A DNA stretch of 9,998 nucleotides, taken from NCBI GenBank assembly GCA_910578845.1, contig CAJTSL010000085.1, positions 1 through 9,998 on the forward strand. The letters are read 5' to 3'. The position numbers were made by a program, and so were the translations under genes. How positions within the stretch are numbered: position 1 is the stretch's first letter; every line of letters begins with the position of its first letter. Shown here piece by piece: positions 1 through 5,900 of the stretch. This stretch comes from an uncultured Lachnospiraceae bacterium. GTDB taxonomy: Bacteria > Bacillota > Clostridia > Lachnospirales > Lachnospiraceae. The notes beneath the pieces were generated by a model that saw only the letters and a program-made list of their open reading frames with translations, did no database searches and was not told the origin of the DNA.

Positions 1-4
1 TTTT

Positions 5-60
5 CAACCGCGAATTTGTGCCGACGCTGATAGTGTCTTGGCCCCCAAATTCGCAAGTTG
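5..60 (+). repeat. Structured inverted repeat (long hairpin) upstream of the SCP2 gene
   Basis: Nested complementary arms are directly visible. CAAC (5-8) pairs with GTTG (57-60), GCGAATTTG (10-18) pairs perfectly with CAAATTCGC (46-54), GCC (20-22) pairs with GGC (40-42), and ACGCT (24-28) pairs with AGTGT (32-36) using one G-U, closing on a GAT loop. That gives about 21 base pairs in 56 nt. The element ends ten bases before the ribosome binding site of the next gene. There is no T-run, so it is not a standard terminator. It may be a leader RNA structure, an mRNA-stabilising hairpin or a dispersed palindromic repeat; the sequence alone does not decide. The window edge hides what lies upstream. 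Confidence 0.6.
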
Positions 61-69
61 AGCAAGAAT

Positions 70-74
70 GGAGG
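70..74 (+). promoter_or_regulatory. Ribosome binding site that fixes the SCP2 start at 83
   Basis: GGAGG at 70-74 lies eight bases before the ATG at 83. An earlier in-frame ATG at 68 overlaps this site and has no purine-rich site of its own, so the start at 83 is preferred. Confidence 0.75.
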
Positions 75-82
75 ATACTAAG

Positions 83-424
83 ATGACATATGCAGAGTTT
101 TTTGCACAAGTAAAAGGAAAGTTCATGGAAGCGGATGTCAGTGATGTGACAGAACATCTGGCTTATCAGTTTAATATTATCGGTGAGGCTGAAGGCATTT
201 TTTATGTAGAAGTAAAAGAGGGCAAGCTGTATGTAGAGCCGTATGAATATTTCGACAGAGACGCTATGTTCACAGCGAAAGCAGAGACGTTAATGAAAAT
301 TGCGGCAGGAGAGCAGGACCCGATTATGGCGGTCACGCTACAGAAATTGAAAGTGGAAGGGAATATAGATAAAGCCCTAAAGCTGAAAAGCTTAATTGAT
401 AAGAAGCAAAAGAAGGGAAAATAA
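83..424 (+). CDS. SCP2 sterol-binding-domain-like lipid-binding protein
   Basis: The 113-residue product (beginning MTYAEFF) is about the length of a single SCP2 domain and has its usual layout. A helical N-terminus precedes the strand pair YQFNIIGEAEGIFYVEVKEG, a region around EPYEYFDRDAMFTAKAETLMKI, and the characteristic C-terminal stretch with GEQDPIMAVTLQKLKVEGNIDKALKLKSL. The last part is the SCP2 signature, where a small domain closes over a lipid tunnel. Such proteins bind fatty acyl chains or other lipids in the cytoplasm and have no catalytic residues. No signal peptide is visible and the C-terminus is lysine-rich. The gene lies 30 bases before the hydrolase gene and is probably co-transcribed with it. 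A role as carrier for the acyl-activating genes downstream is inference. The family call is fairly secure; the ligand is unknown. Confidence 0.8.
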   Translation: MTYAEFFAQVKGKFMEADVSDVTEHLAYQFNIIGEAEGIFYVEVKEGKLYVEPYEYFDRDAMFTAKAETLMKIAAGEQDPIMAVTLQKLKVEGNIDKALKLKSLIDKKQKKGK

Positions 425-454
425 TGAAGCAGGGCGTGTGAAGGGAGAATAGGC

Positions 455-1402
455 ATGAAGAAAGCAGTAAAAGGAGCAGTTATCGCTGCGGGCACAATTG
501 CTATGTGTCAGATAGCAGAAGCGGCATATTTCTACCGTAGGACGATGCAGCGGGGAGAAGCGAAGACAGAGCGTACGATTAAGATGGCGGGAACTGACTG
601 GAACCAATATATGCCGATGATCCAGGAACGCAGAGACAGGCTTCAGATCAGGGAACACGAAGATGTGTATTGCCAGTCTGAGGATGGGTTAGAGCTACAT
701 GCGACTTATTACCCGGGCAAAGAGGGAAAGAAGCTGGTAATTTGTTTCCATGGATATACGAGCGAGGGCACGAAAGATTTTAATGCGCTATCAGATTACT
801 ACTTCAGACACGATTTTGGCTTGCTATTAGTAGACGCACGGGCGCACGGGCTAAGTGAAGGAAAGTATATCGGTTTTGGCTGTCTTGACAGGCATGACGC
901 TCTCCGGTGGATAGCTTGGGCGATCCGTACTTGCGGCGAAGACGTAGGGATCATGCTACATGGAATCTCTATGGGCGGTGCGACCGTATTGATGACAAGC
1001 GGCCTCACATTGCCGAAGCAGGTCAAAGGGATTATCTCTGACTGTGGTTTTACGTCACCTAAATACGTTTTCACACATGTGCTGCGTACGATGTATCATC
1101 TCCCGGCGTTTCCGCTCATGCAGATATCAGATTATGTAAACCGGAGGAAAGCCGGGTACGGAATGGATGAATGCAATGCGGCAAGAGAGGTGCAGAAAGC
1201 GACGGTGCCGATCCTGATGATCCACGGCTCGGCAGATGCTTTCGTGCCATGCAGCATGTGCGAGGAAATCTATGAGAACTGTAATGCGCCGAAAAGGAAG
1301 CTGATCGTGGAAGGCGCTGCGCATGCGGAGAGCTACTATAAAGATACGGAAGCATATGAAAAAGCGATGGATGAGCTGTTAGAAGAGACCGGTATGAAAT
1401 AG
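455..1402 (+). CDS. Membrane-anchored alpha/beta hydrolase
   Basis: The 315-residue serine hydrolase carries an HGYTSEG oxyanion-region motif (99-105), DARAHG (127-132), the nucleophile elbow GISMGG with Ser172, an Asp in HGSADAF (Asp261) and a His in GAAHAESY (His290). This is a complete catalytic triad in the expected order. Residues 4-24 form one hydrophobic segment after two lysines and are followed by YRRTMQR, which suggests a single N-terminal membrane anchor rather than a cleaved signal. Many clostridial proteins of this size are annotated only as alpha/beta hydrolase, and the substrate (ester, thioester or amide) cannot be read. The start is supported by GGGAGA about nine bases upstream. 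The gene follows the SCP2 gene closely, so the pair is likely one transcript. A thioesterase or lipid-processing role for the downstream acyl pathway is possible but not shown. Its stop codon lies inside a 17-bp repeat array. Confidence 0.88.
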   Translation: MKKAVKGAVIAAGTIAMCQIAEAAYFYRRTMQRGEAKTERTIKMAGTDWNQYMPMIQERRDRLQIREHEDVYCQSEDGLELHATYYPGKEGKKLVICFHGYTSEGTKDFNALSDYYFRHDFGLLLVDARAHGLSEGKYIGFGCLDRHDALRWIAWAIRTCGEDVGIMLHGISMGGATVLMTSGLTLPKQVKGIISDCGFTSPKYVFTHVLRTMYHLPAFPLMQISDYVNRRKAGYGMDECNAAREVQKATVPILMIHGSADAFVPCSMCEEIYENCNAPKRKLIVEGAAHAESYYKDTEAYEKAMDELLEETGMK

Positions 1403-1478
1403 AGATTAGGATGAAATAGAAATTAGGATGAATTGGAAATTGGTATAAAATAGAAATTACGCTGAAATAGAAAAAGTG
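1394..1478 (+). repeat. Degenerate 17-bp tandem repeat, five units
   Basis: Five consecutive 17-base units begin at 1394, 1411, 1428, 1445 and 1462. The first two are ATGAAATAGAGATTAGG and ATGAAATAGAAATTAGG; the others keep the pattern with a few substitutions, and the fifth decays at its end. The first unit contains the last two codons and the TAG stop of the hydrolase gene, so the array extends from coding into non-coding DNA. After it, to about 1548, a looser purine-rich pattern recurs (GGAAAATATGTT, GGAAAATGTGTT, GGAAACATGTTG). The simplest origin is local duplication. No spacers and no dyad symmetry are present. Confidence 0.8.
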
Positions 1479-1584
1479 CTTAAACGGGAATCATAGGATA
1501 GGAAAATATGTTGCAGGAAAATGTGTTATAAGAGGAAACATGTTGTACGAAAACCGGATTAAAGGAAGGAAAAGGTTATAAAAA

Positions 1585-2988
1585 ATGATGCATACAAGAA
1601 AAGGGTATAAAGTATACCCGTTGACGGTCGCACAGAAATTTCATTTGTATTACCAGGATTTTTGTCCGAAAAAACAAGTCGTGAACATTGGCACAAGCTT
1701 GACCATCGAAGTGGAGTTAAATTGGGACGAATTAAAGAAAGCGATTTATAAGGCATATGAGCGTTGCGAGTCGATGCGCCTGCGCCTGGCACAGGATAAG
1801 GAAGGCAACTGGTATCAATATGTAGTCGAGAAAGAAGAACGTGATATCGAATTTGTGGATTTCTCCGGTAAGACGATGGAAGAAGCGGAAAGCATCATGC
1901 GGCAATGGACGGAGGTCCCATTTGCACATCAGGATAAACCACTGAATCGGATTGTCATGATTCATATGCCTGACGGTTATAATGGCATTTATTTCCTGGC
2001 TGACCATATTACGATGGACGCACAGTCTTTGATTTGCTTCATGAAAGACATTATCGAGCTGTATTGTAACGCTAATTATGAAGGGATCGAGTATCCGTCT
2101 GAGATGGCATCTTATATTGAACAGTTGCAAAAAGACTTGGCATATGAGGCAGGGTGCAAAGCGAAGACGCGCGATGAGGAATTTTTCCGTAAATTAATAG
2201 AGAGCTCGGAGCCGATCTACAATGGCTTAGACGGTACGCGGAAGTTAGAGGAAGAGCGTAAGAAGACAGGGGAACCGGATCTGCGCGCGGCAGTCAATGT
2301 ATCCGATTCGGTAGATTCTGCACTGGATATTTTTCATTTGGAAGAGGAGCCGACAAGGCGCCTGATGTCATTTTGTGAAAAATATCATGTTTCGCTTGCT
2401 TGTCTGTTGATTATGGGGCTTAGGACTTATTTCCAGAAAATGAACGGTAATGATGACGTTTCGATCAATACGGCAATTGCCAGGAGAGCGACCCTGATGG
2501 AGAAAAAGTCAGGCGGGACGAGAATCCACTCTTTTCCTTTCCGGACGATCATATCCGAAGATAAGACGTTTTTAGAAGGGATTTATGAAATCCGCGATAA
2601 GCAAAATGAGATGTTCCGCCATGCCAATTATAATCCGGTTTCTTACTTTGCATATCGTGCACAGCTTTATCATACACAGAACGGGCAGACCTACGAGCCG
2701 ATGTCTTTGACCTACCAGCCGCTTACTTTGCGGGAAAAGGGATTGGATAAGCTAGGCGGCATCAAATATAAGACGAAATGGTACCCAAATGGGGCGACGA
2801 CGCAGGGGATGTACCTGACAGTGATGCACAGGTCAGATGATAATGGCCTGGATTTTAACTTTGAGCATCAGATCAAGGCGGTTTCTAAGAAGGAACTGGA
2901 ATACTTATATTATTATCTTTGTAAGATTATGTTCAAAGGCACAGAAAACCCGAATTTACCGATTGGAGATATCATGAAATTAATATAA
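1585..2988 (+). CDS. Stand-alone condensation-domain protein (NRPS C-domain type)
   Basis: The 467 residues match one condensation domain in length, with no fused adenylation or carrier domain. YPLTVAQKFHLYYQ (11-24) resembles the C1 motif. The segment IYFLADHITMDAQSLI (135-150) sits where the family has HHxxxDG, but reads DHxxxDA: the usually catalytic second histidine (His141) and Asp145 are kept, while the first His and the final Gly are replaced. INTAIARRATLMEKKSGGTRIHSFPFR (294-320) resembles the later motif before the bridging region, and DFNFEH (423-428) the C-terminal strand. Family members join a carrier-bound acyl group to an amine or alcohol. The carrier-protein gene starts 21 bases downstream, so that is the likely donor. 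Starts at 1585 and 1588 are both possible; AAAAGG lies nine bases before the first. Acceptor and product are unknown, and a binding-only or epimerase-like activity cannot be excluded. Confidence 0.78.
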   Translation: MMHTRKGYKVYPLTVAQKFHLYYQDFCPKKQVVNIGTSLTIEVELNWDELKKAIYKAYERCESMRLRLAQDKEGNWYQYVVEKEERDIEFVDFSGKTMEEAESIMRQWTEVPFAHQDKPLNRIVMIHMPDGYNGIYFLADHITMDAQSLICFMKDIIELYCNANYEGIEYPSEMASYIEQLQKDLAYEAGCKAKTRDEEFFRKLIESSEPIYNGLDGTRKLEEERKKTGEPDLRAAVNVSDSVDSALDIFHLEEEPTRRLMSFCEKYHVSLACLLIMGLRTYFQKMNGNDDVSINTAIARRATLMEKKSGGTRIHSFPFRTIISEDKTFLEGIYEIRDKQNEMFRHANYNPVSYFAYRAQLYHTQNGQTYEPMSLTYQPLTLREKGLDKLGGIKYKTKWYPNGATTQGMYLTVMHRSDDNGLDFNFEHQIKAVSKKELEYLYYYLCKIMFKGTENPNLPIGDIMKLI

Positions 2989-3009
2989 TGACAAAAGGAG
3001 AGCGACGAT

Positions 3010-3243
3010 ATGTATGAGAAATTAGTAAACTTGATCTGTAATTATGTGGAAGTAAAGCCTGAGAATATCACGCCGGATTCACGATTCATGGAAGATCTTG
3101 GTTTTACGTCTTTTGACTTTATGAGCATGCTAGGAGAGCTGGAAGACGAATTCGACATTGAGGTGGACGAACAGAAAGCAGCGGATATCAGGACCATACA
3201 GGAAGCGGTGACATATCTGGAGGGACTGGTTGGGCAGGAATAA
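3010..3243 (+). CDS. Discrete acyl/peptidyl carrier protein
   Basis: The 77-residue acidic protein has the carrier-protein fold pattern: helix I (about 1-14), a loop with ITPDSRFMEDLG, the modification site DLGFTSFDFMSML, and helices III-IV ending AVTYLEGLVG. Ser34 is the expected 4'-phosphopantetheine attachment point. The context is TSF instead of the DSL typical of the fatty-acid-synthesis carrier, which points to a dedicated specialised carrier rather than the housekeeping AcpP. An AGGAG site precedes the ATG by nine bases. It lies between the condensation and ligase genes and is best read as their shared substrate tether. No phosphopantetheinyl transferase gene is in the window, so activation would rely on one encoded elsewhere. 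Confidence 0.92.
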   Translation: MYEKLVNLICNYVEVKPENITPDSRFMEDLGFTSFDFMSMLGELEDEFDIEVDEQKAADIRTIQEAVTYLEGLVGQE

Positions 3244-3294
3244 GCCGACTGGTTTGTGAGAGGAAACTTTGTGTGTAAAAGGTTTGGATATAAA

Positions 3295-3343
3295 GATGAG
3301 CCTGCCTTGACAGCAAGAATGGATATGCTGAGGCAGGCTTATC
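3295..3343 (+). promoter_or_regulatory. Strong hairpin in the carrier-ligase intergenic region
   Basis: GATGAGCCTGCCT (3295-3307) pairs with AGGCAGGCTTATC (3331-3343) over 13 pairs with one G-U. After a three-base bulge, CAGC (3311-3314) pairs with GCTG (3327-3330) around a 12-base loop. The stem ends six bases before the AGGAGG of the ligase gene. There is no T-run after it. It may tune ligase translation, protect the upstream mRNA from decay or partly attenuate transcription. Confidence 0.7.
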
Positions 3344-3361
3344 CGCTTAGGAGGGAAGGAT

Positions 3362-4894
3362 ATGGTTTATAGTACAATTCGGGATATTTTGCAACACGCA
3401 GCAGAAAAGTTTGGCACGGAAGAAGCAATCCGCTACAAGGTTGGGAAAGGGGCAACGGAAAGTAAGACATATTTGCAATTGAAAGGAGACAGCGAATGCT
3501 TCTCCCTTGCATTGCAGGAACTGGGAGAACAGGGGAGCCATATCGCTGTAACAGGGCCTACCTCTTATGAATGGCTTGTTGCCTATATGGGCATTGTGAA
3601 CGGCGGAAGCGTTGCCGTGCCGCTCGATGTTTCCCTGCCGGCGCAGGAGATGTGCGAACTGCTTGACCGGGCGGATGTGACAACGTTCGTATTCGATGAA
3701 GCACGTCAGGATGTGGCGGACATGGCAAAAGAATGCTGTCCGAAGCTTAAATATCTGATTTCCATGCAGAAAGAAAGCCGGACGGAAGCGGAGCAAGGAA
3801 CAGAAGCGGGCGACGTCCTCTCTTTTCACGGGTTAGTAGGGCGACAGACAGGCAAGTTTACGGATATGCCTGACCCGGATAAGCTCTGTACGATCATGTA
3901 TACTTCCGGCACTACCGGGAAAAGTAAAGGTGTTATGTTAACTCATAGGAATATGGCGGAGAATGCGACATGTCTCGACATGAAGATACCGGAGAGAACC
4001 GTGATCATGTCCGTGCTTCCTATCCACCATGCATATTGCCTAAGCATGGATATCTTAAAGGCGATTTCGCTTGGAGCCATTATCTGTATCAACGATTCCT
4101 TGCTTCGTGTCGTTAAGAATATTAAACTGTTCCAGCCGAACATGATCCTGATGGTGCCGCTGATGATCGAGACGATAGCCAAGAAATTAGAAGATGTCTC
4201 GGGACTGCCGAAGAAACTTGTGAAAAGGCAGATCTTCGGCAGCCAGTTCCATACAATTTGCAGCGGAGGCGCCTATTTAAATCCGGCGTATATTGACCTG
4301 TTCGAGAAATACGGCATTACGATCCTTCAAGGCTATGGCATGACGGAATGCGCGCCTGTCATCAGCACGACGGTAAGCTGGAACATCAAGAAGGAGTCTG
4401 TAGGGCAACTGATCCCTAACTGTGAGGCGAAGACCGTAGGGGAAGAGCTATGGGTGCGTGGGAGCAGTGTCATGATGGGATATTATAAGATGCCGGAAGA
4501 GACAGCAGAGACATTGCACGAGGGATGGCTTGCCACCGGGGATCTGGGGTATGTAGACGACGAAGGGTTCGTATTCCTGACAGGCAGAAAGAAAAACCTG
4601 ATTATTACCAAAAATGGAGAGAACGTCTCGCCAGAAGAATTGGAGAACAAGATGAGCGAGGAACGTCTGGTACAGGAAATCCTGGTACGCGAGAACGAGG
4701 GCGTGATTGAAGCGGAAATCTATCCGGATTATGAATATGCGAAGAAAAAGAGGATAACGGATATGGAAGCCGCTCTTCAGAAGATAATTGACAATTATAA
4801 TCAGGGAGCGCCAGTTTATAAGCGTATTTACCGGATGAAGATCAGGGAGACAGAGTTTGAGAAGACACCGTCGAAGAAGATCAAACGCTATTAA
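3362..4894 (+). CDS. AMP-forming acyl ligase (acyl-CoA/acyl-ACP synthetase family)
   Basis: The 510-residue protein shows the ANL-superfamily motifs in order: the phosphate loop YTSGTTGKSKG (180-190), the LPIHHAYCLSMD region (219-230), SGGAYLNP (301-308), GYGMTEC (324-330), ATGDLG (391-396), the hinge GRKKNLIITKNGENVSPEELE (408-428) and the C-terminal KTPSKKIKR, with Lys506 at the usual catalytic-lysine position. It would adenylate a carboxylic acid with ATP and transfer it to a thiol. The LPIHH and SGGA regions read more like fatty-acyl or aryl-acid ligases than amino-acid adenylation domains. With the carrier gene immediately before it, loading of that carrier is more likely than CoA ligation, but this is inference. 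AGGAGGG stands seven bases before the ATG, just after the hairpin. The gene ends the cluster before the terminator. The substrate is not predictable by eye. Confidence 0.88.
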   Translation: MVYSTIRDILQHAAEKFGTEEAIRYKVGKGATESKTYLQLKGDSECFSLALQELGEQGSHIAVTGPTSYEWLVAYMGIVNGGSVAVPLDVSLPAQEMCELLDRADVTTFVFDEARQDVADMAKECCPKLKYLISMQKESRTEAEQGTEAGDVLSFHGLVGRQTGKFTDMPDPDKLCTIMYTSGTTGKSKGVMLTHRNMAENATCLDMKIPERTVIMSVLPIHHAYCLSMDILKAISLGAIICINDSLLRVVKNIKLFQPNMILMVPLMIETIAKKLEDVSGLPKKLVKRQIFGSQFHTICSGGAYLNPAYIDLFEKYGITILQGYGMTECAPVISTTVSWNIKKESVGQLIPNCEAKTVGEELWVRGSSVMMGYYKMPEETAETLHEGWLATGDLGYVDDEGFVFLTGRKKNLIITKNGENVSPEELENKMSEERLVQEILVRENEGVIEAEIYPDYEYAKKKRITDMEAALQKIIDNYNQGAPVYKRIYRMKIRETEFEKTPSKKIKRY

Positions 4895-4940
4895 TGATAG
4901 GAAAGTATGCAATTGCGAAGGCAGGATTGCCTAAGCGGCA

Positions 4941-4998
4941 AAAAAAGAGAAAGGCATGAAGCGCTTACCGAGGCGATTCCATACCTTTCTTTTTTGTG
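4941..4998 (+). terminator. Bidirectional intrinsic terminator between convergent genes
   Basis: GAAAGG (4949-4954) pairs with CCTTTC (4984-4989), extended inward by ATG/CAT, AA/TT and CGC/GCG pairs with small mismatches. A T-run (4990-4995) follows on the plus strand. An A-run (4940-4946) precedes the stem and gives a T-run for transcripts from the minus strand. It would end the ligase operon and, from the other side, the gene at 5093-5734. Confidence 0.75.
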
Positions 4999-5092
4999 TT
5001 CTTTTCCGTTATTGCCGCGAATAATCTCCCCTGAAGCCAAGAATCCATAAAGACCCATAAGAATCCTTATAGCTCAGAAGCAGGCAGACATA

Positions 5093-5734
5093 TTACAGAT
5101 AGTAACTATGACGTAAGTGATGTCCGCTTAACCTGCCTGGCCTTGTCGTCTGGGCGCTTGCATACGGACATACGCCATTTGTATGCAAATGTGCATCGTG
5201 ACCGTCACAGTAATAATAATCTGCCGCAGGCGCGGAACTTTTGCTTGTCGTACTGCTGCTTGCCGCACTGTTGTCCGTTGTACTGCTATCCGTTGTAGTG
5301 CTGCTGGAAGCCGGAGCCGCGTAAGGGCACATGTCATTCTCGTGCAGATGCGCTTCATGCCCTCCACAGTAGTAGTAGCTTTCCGTAGGAGCAGCGCTTA
5401 CGCTATTGTCAGTAGCCGGAGCCGCATAAGGGCACATATCATTTGCATGCAGGTGCGCTTCATGTCCCCCGCAGTAGTAGTAGCTTTCTGTAGGGGCAAC
5501 GCTTGTAGAGGGCGTTACATAAGGACACATGCCGCCGTTGTGCAAGTGCGCGTCATGTCCGTCGCAGTAATAATAGTTTGCGCTTGACTGAGAATAGTTA
5601 TTGTGATGCCCGCCGCCACGGTGGCCATGAGCATTTACTGTTGCAGGAACTTGCCCTATGATACTGGCAGCAGGAGATAAAGCTAGCACGCCCGCAAAAG
5701 CAACAGCCAGAAAAGCGCGTGTCATTCGTTTCAT
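5093..5734 (-). CDS. Secreted Cys/His repeat protein with four histidine-triad motifs
   Basis: The 213-residue product opens with a signal peptide (MKRMTR, hydrophobic to about residue 27, likely cleavage after VNA at 35). A short His/Gly-rich stretch (HGHRGGGHH) follows. Four 19-residue repeats occupy 54-72, 85-103, 120-138 and 173-191, each of the form YYYC-x-GH-x-AHLH-xxxx-CPY. Every copy keeps two Cys and three His in the spacing C-x2-H-x2-H-x-H-x4-C, containing the HxxHxH triad known from zinc-binding streptococcal Pht proteins. Ser/Thr/Ala-rich linkers separate them, the longest at 140-170. No LPXTG anchor or transmembrane tail is seen, so it is probably released or loosely wall-bound. 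Binding of zinc or another soft metal is inferred. AGGAG lies eight bases before the ATG. Repeats 2 and 3, with their APTES prefixes, look like a recent duplication. No named family is recognised. Confidence 0.82.
   Translation of the reverse strand: MKRMTRAFLAVAFAGVLALSPAASIIGQVPATVNAHGHRGGGHHNNYSQSSANYYYCDGHDAHLHNGGMCPYVTPSTSVAPTESYYYCGGHEAHLHANDMCPYAAPATDNSVSAAPTESYYYCGGHEAHLHENDMCPYAAPASSSTTTDSSTTDNSAASSSTTSKSSAPAADYYYCDGHDAHLHTNGVCPYASAQTTRPGRLSGHHLRHSYYL
5162..5575 (-). repeat. Four coding repeats of the CxxHxxHxH motif
   Basis: The DNA encoding the four motifs lies at 5519-5575, 5426-5482, 5321-5377 and 5162-5218. The second and third copies are 105 bp apart and also share flanking codons (APTES before, AAPA after), so the duplicated unit there is longer than the motif. 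The first and fourth copies share CDGHDAHLH instead of CGGHEAHLH, suggesting two subtypes. Confidence 0.85.
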
Positions 5735-5810
5735 AAGATTCTCCTTTCTGTTTTTGATGATGTTTCATGTCTTTCATAATATATTATGCCGAATCTATTA
5801 AGTATAGTTT

Positions 5811-5839
5811 ATTATAAGCCATATATAGGGGAAAATCAA
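5811..5839 (-). promoter_or_regulatory. Promoter of the secreted Cys/His repeat protein
   Basis: On the minus strand TTGATT (complement of 5834-5839) and TATAAT (complement of 5811-5816) are separated by exactly 17 bases. The predicted transcript starts near 5804, giving a leader of about 70 nt. The -35 box lies in the left arm of the inverted repeat at 5832-5856. Confidence 0.72.
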
Positions 5840-5856
5840 TATGGTTCATTGATTTT
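5832..5856. promoter_or_regulatory. Perfect inverted repeat, candidate shared operator
   Basis: AAAATCAAT (5832-5840) and ATTGATTTT (5848-5856) are perfect 9-bp arms around ATGGTTC. Each arm contains a TTGATT -35 hexamer, one pointing left and one right. A dimeric regulator bound here would cover both -35 boxes. The regulator is unknown; the arms do not match a family operator I can name. Confidence 0.65.
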
Positions 5857-5877
5857 GGGAAGAGAAACAGCTATACT
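5849..5877 (+). promoter_or_regulatory. Promoter of the MATE transporter gene
   Basis: TTGATT (5849-5854) and TATACT (5872-5877) are spaced by 17 bases. The predicted start near 5884 leaves a very short leader, because the AGGAG site is at 5886-5890. A weaker alternative is TTGATG (5754-5759) with TAATAT (5777-5782), also spaced by 17. Confidence 0.6.
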
Positions 5878-5900
5878 ATATCCGAAGGAGAATAATACCA

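Noticed and set aside
68..82. Earlier ATG start for the SCP2 protein (adds MEDTK)
   Set aside because: It overlaps the GGAGG that serves the ATG at 83 and has no ribosome site of its own.
1394..1478. CRISPR array
   Set aside because: Units are 17 bp, directly adjacent, degenerate and without spacers.
1403..1584. Promoter for the condensation gene
   Set aside because: TATAAG at 1527 and other AT-rich hexamers have no matching -35 box at suitable spacing. Read-through from the hydrolase gene is as likely.
3295..3343. Intrinsic terminator after the carrier gene
   Set aside because: There is no T-run after the stem, and a same-strand gene with a good ribosome site starts at once.
4448..4912. 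Minus-strand open frame of 154 codons opposite the ligase gene
   Set aside because: It overlaps conserved ligase motifs on the other strand and shows no recognisable domain or ribosome site.
5183..5587. Plus-strand open frame of 134 codons opposite the Cys/His repeat protein
   Set aside because: It is a shadow created by the repeats. The minus-strand frame has a signal peptide, conserved motif spacing, a ribosome site and a promoter.
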